Shown here piece after piece: positions 1-5,932 of a DNA stretch of 10,887 nucleotides. Source of the DNA: Lachnospiraceae bacterium. Its GTDB lineage: Bacteria > Bacillota > Clostridia > Oscillospirales > Ruminococcaceae. The notes under the pieces were generated by a model that had not been told where the DNA came from, did no database searches, and was given only the letters and a program-made list of their open reading frames with translations. The position numbers and the translations under genes were made by a program. Numbering within the stretch: the first letter of the stretch is position 1; every line of letters begins with the position of its first letter. The DNA lies in assembly GCA_023664705.1 (NCBI GenBank), contig JAMPFE010000063.1, positions 1-10,887 of the forward strand, given 5' to 3'.

Positions 1-58
1 ACCGTCTACCCCATGTGGCTTACGGGGATTTGCCGGTAATTATATTATAACAGTAGTA

Positions 59-403
59 ATGGTTGAGCCGAACAATCCCGCCTATGTGACCGAGCTTGGG
101 AGCGATTATCAGTCACTTCGCAAGGCAGTCGGAGGTCTGATCGAGCCGATAGGTTTCCTCCATGATCCCGATGCAATTATGGTCGGGAACGAGGAATCCA
201 AGTTGCTTGGCATGGAGGGAAACAGGCGTTTTCCCGAGGGAATTGTCGCGGGAACGTTCTTCATTTGCGGAGATGACGGCGAGGATTTCTGCTCCCTCTC
301 GGACGAGCTGTGCGAGAAATATGTGCGCGAATTTTCGCAGCCGCATACGATCTCGCAGGACGAGGTGCAGCAGGATATGAAGATAATTGTCTTCGGACTT
401 TGA
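59..403 (+). CDS. DUF3846-family element protein, N-terminus uncertain
   Basis: The protein resembles the DUF3846 family, small proteins of unknown function common on clostridial conjugative elements. Family-like stretches are VGGLIEPI near residue 25, a central NEESKLLG, IVAGTFFICG near residues 62-71, and EDFCSLSDE. The ATG at 59 has no clear ribosome site. The frame is also open upstream to the window edge and reads IITVVMVEP across this ATG. Family members usually begin with such a beta strand just before the VEP motif, so the real start is probably upstream, outside the window or at a non-standard codon. It ends 12 bases before the next gene, which has its own good ribosome site, so the two are probably co-transcribed. 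Family assignment is from memory of motifs; function is unknown. Confidence 0.72.
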   Translation: MVEPNNPAYVTELGSDYQSLRKAVGGLIEPIGFLHDPDAIMVGNEESKLLGMEGNRRFPEGIVAGTFFICGDDGEDFCSLSDELCEKYVREFSQPHTISQDEVQQDMKIIVFGL

Positions 404-415
404 AAGGAGTTCAAT

Positions 416-643
416 ATGAAAAACACGGTTACAATTGCGCTTGACGATACAAAAATCGGCGCGCTGAAAATGTATCTGGACATGAAAAAGACCTCGCTCG
501 ATGAGGAAATAACCAAGTATGCGGAGCAGCTTTACGGCAAGACCGTGCCGCAGAATGTGCGCGATTTCATCGAGATGACGGCAAAGAAGCAGAGCGCGGA
601 AAAGCCGAAATCTGTACGCGCCAAGCCGACCGAACAGCCGTGA
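416..643 (+). CDS. DUF6103-like small protein
   Basis: This 75-aa protein starts at an ATG preceded by an AAAGGAG ribosome site about 6 bases upstream. It opens with a short beta-like segment (VTIALDD), followed by a predicted helical region with KMYLDMKK and LDEEITKYAEQLYGKTVPQNVRDFIE, and a basic, proline-containing tail. The PQNVRDFIE stretch recalls the DUF6103 family, found on clostridial mobile elements. A strand followed by helices fits a small ribbon-helix-helix-like DNA-binding protein, but that is inference. It lies immediately upstream of the hairpin-rich non-coding region at 644-919, so a role in binding that DNA is possible. Confidence 0.68.
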   Translation: MKNTVTIALDDTKIGALKMYLDMKKTSLDEEITKYAEQLYGKTVPQNVRDFIEMTAKKQSAEKPKSVRAKPTEQP

Positions 644-919
644 CCGATTTTGGGGCGGCTGTCGCGCGATTTGTGCGATTTTCTCGCAAAGGTCGGGTAC
701 GTTTACCTCCGCACCGTTCTAGGACGGATTTGGGGCGGTTTTCGGGGAGTTTCCGAAACGGCTCTGCGACTAAGTCGGCGAATGACGCTAAGCGTCACTC
801 TGCGGTGCGGGGGTATGATTTTGATGCAAGTTAAATGCTCGGCGCTGCCGAGCCGACACAGCGTCGGGCAAAGCCCGCCGCAATCGCGATTGTTGGCATT
901 TTAAGAAAGGGGTTGTGAA
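644..919 (+). other. Hairpin-dense non-coding region, candidate oriT
   Basis: No convincing gene lies here; the short open frames are GC-rich and unlike any family. The stretch holds a series of inverted repeats: CCGTTCTAGGACGG (714-727, two G-T mismatches), TTCGG/CCGAA (741-757), CGACT-A-AGTCG (767-777), TGACGCT-A-AGCGTCA (783-797, perfect), GCTCGGC-GCT-GCCGAGC (837-853, perfect), CGGGC-AAA-GCCCG (865-877) and CAATCGCGATTG (881-892, perfect). There is also a direct repeat, GATTTTGGGGCGG at 646-658 and GATTTGGGGCGG at 727-738. Such clusters beside a relaxosome-type gene are typical of transfer origins. I could not identify a nick site matching a known consensus, so oriT is an inference. Confidence 0.5.
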
Positions 920-1387
920 ATGGGAAAATCCAAAAATTCGGAGTTGCAAAATCCGAAAAACACGGCGGTTGAGGGAAATTCCGAGGGGTTCTCAAACAAA
1001 ATTAAGTTCCCCTTGTGGCTTTATCCCAAGACGATGGACGAGGTGAATTACCGATTTGAGAGCGATAACTGCGGCTCTCGGAGCGAGTTCATCGAGAAAG
1101 CGATAAACTTTTACATTGGCTATCTCAAGCAGGAGAAAAACGTGAATTATTTGTCGCCGAGAATTACTTCCTCGGTCGAGGCTGTGATAAACGGAACGGA
1201 GCAGCGGATCAATAGAAATCTTTTCAAGATTGCCGTGGAGCTTGGGAAAATCGCTCACACGCTCGCCGCAGCGAATGAGGTTGACGAGGATACGCTCCGC
1301 GAGCTGCACGCGATGTGCGTTGATGAGGTGCGGCATATCAACGGCGTAATAAATTTTGAAAGTGCGGTGAAATTCCAAAATGATTGA
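920..1387 (+). CDS. Ribbon-helix-helix-like relaxosome accessory protein candidate
   Basis: A 155-aa protein with an ATG start and an AAAGGGG ribosome site. After a polar N-terminal tail of about 30 residues comes IKFPLWLYPKTMDEVNYRFESDNCGSRSEFIEKAINFYIGYL in two parts: a beta-like segment, then two helices around residues 37-70 with the SRSEFIEKAI pattern typical of ribbon-helix-helix DNA-binding domains. The rest (residues 75-150) is predicted mainly helical. Proteins of this shape lie just upstream of relaxases and downstream of oriT in many Gram-positive elements and bind the origin as relaxosome accessories. Here it directly follows the hairpin-rich region, which supports that role. The relaxase is almost 3 kb downstream, with cargo-like genes between them. 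No family name is certain. Confidence 0.62.
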   Translation: MGKSKNSELQNPKNTAVEGNSEGFSNKIKFPLWLYPKTMDEVNYRFESDNCGSRSEFIEKAINFYIGYLKQEKNVNYLSPRITSSVEAVINGTEQRINRNLFKIAVELGKIAHTLAAANEVDEDTLRELHAMCVDEVRHINGVINFESAVKFQND

Positions 1388-1408
1388 TCGGGGCAGAGGT
1401 GAAAACGG

Positions 1409-2413
1409 TTGGCAAATAATTTTGACGGCATAAAGCTGCAGAAATTCGGTGTGGAAATTGAATGCACGGGACTTACCCGCGCAATGGCGGCGAGAGCTGT
1501 CGCAAAGGTCTTGCACTCGCGGCATTCTCACGACGGCGGCTTCTACGACAAATATACCGTGAAAGATTTCGAAAACAGGCGGTGGAGCGTTGTCTATGAT
1601 TCGAGCATCAAAAAATTTGATCGAAACGGCTGTCCCACCGATTCGGATAAATACGCCGTGGAACTCGTTACTCCGGTTCTCGAATACAAAGATATCGAAT
1701 TGCTTCAAGAAATCGTCCGTGCGGTCAGAAAAGCGGGAGGGATAACCGGCGCGCAATTCAACTGCGGCATTCACATTCACATCGACGGTGCGCCGTATGA
1801 CGCCCGCAGCGTTCGCAACCTTGTAAACCTTTTTGCAAGCAAGGAGAATTTTCTGTTCGACGTTCTGCAGGTGGCTCACGAGCGTGAGAGTTACTGCCAA
1901 AAGGTCGACAGAAATTTTCTTGAAAAAATAAATGCCAAGAAAAATATTACGATGGACGATATCCAAAATTATTGGTACAACGGTAATTTGAATGAGGTGC
2001 GTCACCACTACTCCAGGACAAGGTATCGAACTTTGAATTTACACTCTTTATTTGCTGACGGACATTGGGAAATGAGGGCTTGCAATTCCTCTCTCCACGC
2101 GGGAGTGATCCGTTCGTACATCGTGCTGGCTCTTGCGATAAGCAATGCCGCGCTCACAAGAAAATTCTGCTCGCCGAAAATTTCCGAAAGCGATAATCTT
2201 CGGTACAGTTGCCGCGTGTGGCTGATAAATCTCGGACTTAACGGCGAGGAATTCAAAAACTGCCGCAAGCATTTGATCTCGCACCTTGACGGGTGTATTT
2301 CGTGGCGCAAACAGGATGTTTGCGCTGTTGCCCCAAAAGGCGGCAAGGATGCCGCCAACAGAGGGCAACATGCGGCATACCTGAGGATGCTATCGCTCAA
2401 CGGGAACGGCTGA
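1409..2413 (+). CDS. Amidoligase family protein with altered C-terminus
   Basis: This resembles the amidoligase family of the glutamine synthetase/gamma-glutamylcysteine synthetase-like fold, which joins an amine to a carboxylate using ATP. Motifs are FGVEIE at residues 13-18 (acidic metal-binding strand), YDSSI near 63-67, YAVELVTPVL at 82-91, CGIHIHID at 119-126, YRTLNL at 206-211 and EMRACNSSLH at 221-230. The start is TTG with AGAGGTG seven bases upstream. Up to about residue 299 it looks intact. From there the frame runs through a hairpin cluster and stops at 2413, whereas a hydrophilic, Glu/Gln-rich tail continues in another frame to 2514, 11 bases before the next gene. I therefore think the original C-terminus was displaced by an insertion or frameshift. 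The catalytic region is unaffected, so the enzyme may still work. Its neighbour is a cyclotransferase-family gene, suggesting gamma-glutamyl-type amide chemistry. The substrate is unknown. Confidence 0.78.
   Translation: MANNFDGIKLQKFGVEIECTGLTRAMAARAVAKVLHSRHSHDGGFYDKYTVKDFENRRWSVVYDSSIKKFDRNGCPTDSDKYAVELVTPVLEYKDIELLQEIVRAVRKAGGITGAQFNCGIHIHIDGAPYDARSVRNLVNLFASKENFLFDVLQVAHERESYCQKVDRNFLEKINAKKNITMDDIQNYWYNGNLNEVRHHYSRTRYRTLNLHSLFADGHWEMRACNSSLHAGVIRSYIVLALAISNAALTRKFCSPKISESDNLRYSCRVWLINLGLNGEEFKNCRKHLISHLDGCISWRKQDVCAVAPKGGKDAANRGQHAAYLRMLSLNGNG
2305..2390 (+). repeat. Cluster of GGATG-loop hairpins within the amidoligase 3' end
   Basis: Tandem inverted repeats occupy this segment. The first is GCGCAAACA (2305-2313), loop GGA, TGTTTGCGC (2317-2325), perfect over 9 bp. 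Next, TGTTGCCC (2326-2333) pairs with GGGCAACA (2363-2370), enclosing an inner hairpin GGCGGCA (2339-2345), loop AGGA, TGCCGCC (2350-2356). A weaker GCAT/ATGC pair follows at 2375-2389. All three loop regions contain GGATG. The translation across it is Cys- and Lys-rich and unlike the family, and a reading-frame change coincides with it. This suggests a small inserted palindromic element, though exact ends and any target duplication cannot be fixed from one copy. Confidence 0.55.
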
Positions 2414-2514
2414 AACAGCAGCGCGAGGGATTGAAAAATTCCGAACAAGAGGGCGAACAAACCCAAAGCGGCGATGAACAGGAAGAAAATTCGGGCATGA
2501 CAATGTCCATGTGA
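2384..2514 (+). pseudogene. Displaced C-terminal tail of the amidoligase gene
   Basis: In the frame shifted relative to the amidoligase, the sequence reads EDAIAQRERLKQQREGL and then a Glu/Gln/Ser-rich stretch ending SGMTMSM, with the stop at 2512-2514. The composition is that of a hydrophilic helical tail, not of random out-of-frame DNA. It would close the otherwise unusual 112-base gap before the next gene to 11 bases, and the next gene's GGGAGG ribosome site immediately follows its stop. The simplest reading is that this was the natural C-terminus of the amidoligase before a frame change. It has no plausible start of its own. Confidence 0.5.
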
Positions 2515-2525
2515 CGGGAGGATAA

Positions 2526-2978
2526 ATGAGTAAATTATACATCGCATACGGTTCAAATATGAACCTTGAACAAATGGCGCTGCGCTGTCCGAATTCGGAA
2601 ACGGTAGCGGCGGCAATGCTGAAAGGCTACGAGCTGCAATTCAAATACCACGCCACTATCGAGCCTGATTCCGAAAGCGAGGTTCCGATACTGCTGTGGA
2701 AGCTCTCCAAACGTGACGAACAGCAGCTCGACCGATACGAGGGCTATCCGAGATACTATCGAAAAGAGTTCGTGCGGTTGAATATCGACGGAGAATCCGC
2801 AAATGGAATGGTGTACATTATGAACGGAGACAGTCCGCTCCAAGCGCCGTCCGAGCAATATTACCAAACGATTTTGCAGGGGTACAGATCGGCGGGGCTG
2901 GATACAAGCTATCTCGAAACAGCTTTGGCACGGGCGCAGGAATTTAGCGCTAACGAAGATTTTCAGTTGAGATTTTAA
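2526..2978 (+). CDS. Gamma-glutamylcyclotransferase (GGCT/AIG2-like) family protein
   Basis: A 150-aa protein with the GGCT/AIG2-like fold. The phosphate/carboxylate-binding motif YGSNMN lies at residues 8-13, and the catalytic glutamate is in LDRYEGYP (Glu72). The central region has the expected strands, including PILLWKLSKRDEQQLDRYEGYP and NGMVYIMN. The start is ATG with GGGAGG about seven bases upstream. The length matches the family. Such enzymes release 5-oxoproline from gamma-glutamyl amines or peptides, or cyclise gamma-glutamyl amide intermediates. It follows an amidoligase-family gene on the same strand, a pairing recorded for amidoligase neighbourhoods, so it may remove or remodel amides made by that enzyme. 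It acts in the cytoplasm: there is no signal peptide or membrane segment. Confidence 0.85.
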   Translation: MSKLYIAYGSNMNLEQMALRCPNSETVAAAMLKGYELQFKYHATIEPDSESEVPILLWKLSKRDEQQLDRYEGYPRYYRKEFVRLNIDGESANGMVYIMNGDSPLQAPSEQYYQTILQGYRSAGLDTSYLETALARAQEFSANEDFQLRF

Positions 2979-2989
2979 GGAGGCTCGGA

Positions 2990-3250
2990 ATGCTTTATCA
3001 TGGCTTTTATGTCAAGTTTACCCCTGTGAAAAACATTCTCCGCGAGGATAGGGACGGCGAGATATTATTCTGCCAAGGATATAAGATCGGTATTTTCTCC
3101 GACAAAGAAATGCAAAACCCCGTGGACGGCTTTTACGCCGCCGAGGGGTTTGAGATATCCGCCGCGACGCTTGATGACGCGGAGCAGTTCGCGAAAGATG
3201 TTATTGACATTGAGCAGAAAAAATATATTGCGGATATGGACGGCATATAA
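2990..3250 (+). CDS. Small hypothetical protein of the amidoligase cluster
   Basis: An 86-aa protein starting at ATG with an AAGGAGG site about seven bases upstream and only 11 bases after the cyclotransferase stop, so almost certainly in the same transcript. I do not recognise the family with confidence. It is acidic and soluble. It begins with a strand-like HGFYVKFTP, has ILFCQGYKIGIFSD in the middle, and ends in a helical acidic stretch (DDAEQFAKDVIDIEQKKY). It has no transmembrane or signal segment and no Cys/His cluster. Its position suggests either a partner of the amidoligase pair or an unrelated element protein. Confidence 0.7.
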   Translation: MLYHGFYVKFTPVKNILREDRDGEILFCQGYKIGIFSDKEMQNPVDGFYAAEGFEISAATLDDAEQFAKDVIDIEQKKYIADMDGI

Positions 3251-3295
3251 AATACGCGCGGACTATTGCAAAAATCTGTGCGAATCGGTTTTAAA

Positions 3296-3688
3296 TTACT
3301 CGTAATCGATCCTCTCGATTTTGAAGATGACGGGGCGAGTGCCGTCCGAGCAGCACGTTATCATAACGTGCTCGTCTTTCATCCAACCGCGCATAATAGA
3401 ACCGCCTTGCAGTCCGGTGTAGATGTACCGCGCGATAGCGTCCCAAGCCTCCGAGCAATGCGGCATTTTCGGACCGCCCGCAACCGAATCGGGATCGGCG
3501 TTCGTTTTGACAAGCGTGTTCAGACCCATATGCCAGAAATCGTCCCTGTCGCCGTCGCGCTCAAAGATGAATTCGTCTCCCACGTTATAGCACGGACACT
3601 CACCGGAGTTCGGGTCGGCGCAATATTCCCGCTGCAATTCGGGATACAGTTTCTTGTCAATGACCGTTACCTTGACTTTGTGTTTCAC
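3296..3688 (-). CDS. TIGR04076-family protein
   Basis: This minus-strand protein matches the TIGR04076 pattern: an N-terminal VKVTVIDKKLYPELQREY, CPCYNVGDEF near residues 31-40, SEAWDAIARYIY near 80-91, then WMKD and the ending CCSDGTRPVIFKIERI. The family is uncharacterised. Conserved cysteines are CPCY and CCSDG. I choose the GTG start at 3688 because the AGGAGG site (3695-3700 on the plus strand as CCTCCT) is six bases upstream of it; the TTG at 3694 abuts that site. It lies directly downstream of the nitroreductase, and its ribosome site touches that gene's stop codon, so the two are translated from one message. A 21-bp palindrome lies inside it. The role is unknown; pairing with a flavin enzyme suggests redox-related cargo. 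Confidence 0.8.
   Translation of the reverse strand: MKHKVKVTVIDKKLYPELQREYCADPNSGECPCYNVGDEFIFERDGDRDDFWHMGLNTLVKTNADPDSVAGGPKMPHCSEAWDAIARYIYTGLQGGSIMRGWMKDEHVMITCCSDGTRPVIFKIERIDYE
3352..3372. repeat. 21-bp palindrome inside the TIGR04076-family gene
   Basis: AGCACGTTAT at 3352-3361 and ATAACGTGCT at 3363-3372 are perfect 10-bp arms around a single C. The segment encodes the EHVMIT part of the conserved C-terminal region. Perfect arms of this length are rare by chance in 11 kb, but protein constraint may contribute. Confidence 0.6.
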
Positions 3689-3699
3689 GAGCAACCTCC

Positions 3700-4227
3700 T
3701 TACTTCGCATAAAAAACGCGGTTATCGTTTCGGGCTGTCGCTTCGGGAAGCTCGCTGTCGGCATATCCCAAGATGCAATGCCCGATACCCTCGTACTCGC
3801 CGTTCACGCCCAAAGATTTCAGCAGCGCTTTATATTCGTCCGTCTCGAATTCTTCTTTCGCTCTGTGAATCCAACAGCTTGCAACACCGAGAGAATGCGC
3901 CGCCAGCATCAGATTTCCCATCGTCAGACTGCCGTCGTAGATGTGGGTCGCGCAGTTTTTGTTTCCGAGAACGATCAGCACCACCGGCGCTCCGTAAAAC
4001 GGATCGAAACCGTCCTCCCAGCCGCCGATCTTGCGGTTCGCCTCGGACAGCCTATTGCGCAGCTCCTTGTCGGTAACGGCAACGATGATTGATGATTGCT
4101 TTCCCATACCGCTGGCGGCGTAAAGTCCCGCTTCTATGATCTGCTCCATAACGTCCTTGGGGAGCATATCGGGCTTGAATTTCCGACAGCTTCTGCGTTC
4201 CAACATATCCTTGATAGTCTGATTCAT
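3700..4227 (-). CDS. Nitroreductase family protein
   Basis: A 175-aa FMN-dependent nitroreductase-type enzyme. The FMN-phosphate motif ERRSCRKFKPD lies at residues 10-20, followed by MEQIIEAGLYAASGMGKQ and, later, GAPVVLIVLG, DGSLTMGNLMLAAHSLGVASCWIHRA and a C-terminal GHCILGYAD segment, all typical of the small NfsA/FRase-type superfamily. The start is the ATG at 4227, with AGGAGG eight bases upstream; the longer frame to 4350 runs over the promoter and into the divergent relaxase start, so it was rejected. The enzyme would reduce nitro compounds, quinones or flavins with NAD(P)H in the cytoplasm. It is the first gene of a two-gene minus-strand unit with the TIGR04076 gene, controlled by a promoter covered by a palindrome. 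Orientation opposite to the transfer genes suggests cargo. Confidence 0.9.
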   Translation of the reverse strand: MNQTIKDMLERRSCRKFKPDMLPKDVMEQIIEAGLYAASGMGKQSSIIVAVTDKELRNRLSEANRKIGGWEDGFDPFYGAPVVLIVLGNKNCATHIYDGSLTMGNLMLAAHSLGVASCWIHRAKEEFETDEYKALLKSLGVNGEYEGIGHCILGYADSELPEATARNDNRVFYAK

Positions 4228-4249
4228 TTCAAAAACCTCCTCGATTATA

Positions 4250-4272
4250 TGTGATAATATAATTATATCACA
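4250..4272. promoter_or_regulatory. Palindromic operator candidate between nitroreductase and relaxase
   Basis: TGTGATA (4250-4256) and TATCACA (4266-4272) are perfect 7-bp arms with a 9-base AT-rich centre. The palindrome covers the -10 of the nitroreductase promoter and also contains a plus-strand TATAAT (4258-4263) facing the relaxase. A repressor here could control both directions. The spacing does not fit the Rex or Crp/Fnr site, which has a 6-base gap. No regulator gene is adjacent. Confidence 0.5.
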
Positions 4273-4290
4273 CTCTCTCGGAAAAAACAA
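4262..4290 (-). promoter_or_regulatory. Predicted promoter of the nitroreductase unit
   Basis: On the minus strand, TATAAT is at 4267-4262 and a weak -35, TTGTTT, at 4290-4285, with a 17-base spacer. The expected RNA start lies near 4255, leaving a leader of about 28 bases with the AGGAGG site. Confidence 0.55.
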
Positions 4291-4330
4291 GTACAAAACC
4301 GCGCCAAATCCGAAAAAGAAAGGAAAAGCC

Positions 4331-5920
4331 ATGCCAAAGCTGATCGTCACCAGCCGCTACATCAAGCCGAACGCTCACGGGAACTTCGGGAACTACATCA
4401 AGTATATCGCGACCCGCGAGGGAGTGGAAAAGCCCGTGCAAAAGCAAGAGCAGCACCAAGAACTCGACCGTGAGATATTCATGAACTATCTGAATTCGCG
4501 TCCAAACTCACACGGGCTGTTTTCCGAAACGGACGAGCCGATTGTATTGGACAAGGTAGCGAAAGCAGTAGCGGAACACGGCGGCGCACTCTGGACGCAT
4601 ATCGTCTCTCTAAAGCGTGAGGACGCTGAACGAATGGGCTACATCGACCTCGACCACTGGCGCGACTTGGTGCGGCGACACATTTCGGATATTGCGGCGG
4701 CGCAGAAAATCGCTCCCGAGAATATCCGTTGGTATGCCGCATTTCATAACAAGGAATCCAATCCGCACGTTCATATCGTGGTTTACTCGGAAAATCCCCG
4801 CGAGGGCTACCTCACAAAGGACGGCATCGAAAAAATCCGCAGCGCGTTTGCCAACGATATCTACAAGGACGAGCTGCAAAATCTGTATCAGCAACAAACG
4901 GCAGTGCGTGATAAACTGCGCTCCGAAGCGGAAAGTGTGATGAAAAATCTGCTGTTCGAATTACAGAACGGCAGCTTTGATGATTCGCAGCTTGAACAGC
5001 TTGTTTTTAAATTACAAAAGCAGCTCCGCAACTCCAAAAGCAAAAAGGTGTACGGCTACTTGCAGCCGAACGTTAAGAAAACAGTTGACCAAATCGTGTC
5101 GCTACTCGCCCAAAATCCCGTGCTGAAAAAGGTGTACGACGAGTGGTGCAAACTTGAACAACAGAAATACGAAACCTATACGAGCGCGGTTCAGAAATTC
5201 CCGCCGTTGGAGGAAAACAAGGTGTTCAAGCCAATCAAAAATGCCGTGATACGCGCCGTGATGGAAATGGATTTCTCAACGGAAATGTTCGCGGAATACA
5301 ACGAGGATGAGATTGGCGAGGCAGAGTCGGATAAAAAATTATACATCAAATGGACGACGGAATACAAATCCGCTTGCTACGAGTTGTATAAAAACCACGA
5401 TGTTCCAAAAGCGTTTGAGTTGCTCCGTGACGAAGCCAAGAAAGGAAACGTCCACGCTGTTTTCGATATTGGGAAAATGTATCGGAACGGCTTGCTTGGC
5501 GAGGAAAACATTCCGAAAGCCGATGAATATTTCCAAAAGGCATACGACGGCTTTCAAAAGATCGCTGCCGAAAATCCCGATGAGAAAATTTTGTATCGGC
5601 TTGGCGTGATGACGTTCAGCGGTATCGGCTGCGACACTGATCGGGATTTGGGTGTTGAGTATATAAAGCAATCCGCCGAATTGGGAAATAAATATGCCCA
5701 AGCATTTTTGGAAAATGTGGATCGGTATAAATCGGTGACAACACGGAACGCAATAATGTCCATGCTGTTCTCGCTCGGCAGACTTATTTCCGACGACTAC
5801 AACCGCAATCTCCACGGGCAACGTATCCGCACAGAACATAAACTGAAAGCCGCGATCCGCCGCAAGAAACAGGCGCTCGGCTTGAAAGAAAATCCTTTGG
5901 AAAATCCGCAATTTAAATAA
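4331..5920 (+). CDS. MobP/MobA-MobL-type relaxase with C-terminal Sel1-like repeats
   Basis: A 529-aa relaxase. The N-terminal part has SRYIKP, then NYIKYIATREGVE (residues 21-33), resembling clostridial MobP3-type relaxases, and the histidine metal motif NPHVHIVVYS (His146, His148) preceded by His139. Candidate catalytic tyrosines are Tyr11, Tyr22 and Tyr25. Relaxases cut one strand at oriT, stay bound to its 5' end and are delivered to the recipient. Residues 185-345 are helical, probably coiled-coil. Residues 357-464 contain about three Sel1-like repeats (for example AFELLRDEAKKGNVHAVFDI, then YIKQSAELGNKYAQAF), a protein-interaction solenoid not needed for nicking. The tail is basic. The start is ATG with AAAGGA upstream. 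The next gene begins 12 bases after the stop. Confidence 0.88.
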   Translation: MPKLIVTSRYIKPNAHGNFGNYIKYIATREGVEKPVQKQEQHQELDREIFMNYLNSRPNSHGLFSETDEPIVLDKVAKAVAEHGGALWTHIVSLKREDAERMGYIDLDHWRDLVRRHISDIAAAQKIAPENIRWYAAFHNKESNPHVHIVVYSENPREGYLTKDGIEKIRSAFANDIYKDELQNLYQQQTAVRDKLRSEAESVMKNLLFELQNGSFDDSQLEQLVFKLQKQLRNSKSKKVYGYLQPNVKKTVDQIVSLLAQNPVLKKVYDEWCKLEQQKYETYTSAVQKFPPLEENKVFKPIKNAVIRAVMEMDFSTEMFAEYNEDEIGEAESDKKLYIKWTTEYKSACYELYKNHDVPKAFELLRDEAKKGNVHAVFDIGKMYRNGLLGEENIPKADEYFQKAYDGFQKIAAENPDEKILYRLGVMTFSGIGCDTDRDLGVEYIKQSAELGNKYAQAFLENVDRYKSVTTRNAIMSMLFSLGRLISDDYNRNLHGQRIRTEHKLKAAIRRKKQALGLKENPLENPQFK

Positions 5921-5932
5921 AGAGGTGGTCAA

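Noticed and set aside
5..28. CCCC/GGGG pairing at the left edge as the 3' end (domain VI) of a group II intron
   Set aside because: No domain V is visible, and the coding frame of the DUF3846 protein appears to run through the segment.
640..904. Two short plus-strand open frames in the non-coding region
   Set aside because: They lack good ribosome sites, resemble no family, and their sequence is explained by dense inverted repeats.
992..2008. A long minus-strand open frame of 338 codons opposite the RHH-like and amidoligase genes
   Set aside because: It overlaps two plus-strand genes with recognisable motifs, and its translation shows no family pattern. It is a shadow frame.
4250..4272. A Rex or Crp/Fnr-type operator
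   Set aside because: Those sites have a 6-base gap between TGTGA and TCACA; here the gap is 13 bases.
4228..4350. An N-terminal extension of the nitroreductase to 4350
   Set aside because: It would cross the promoter and the divergent relaxase start, and the motif-based start at 4227 has a strong AGGAGG site.
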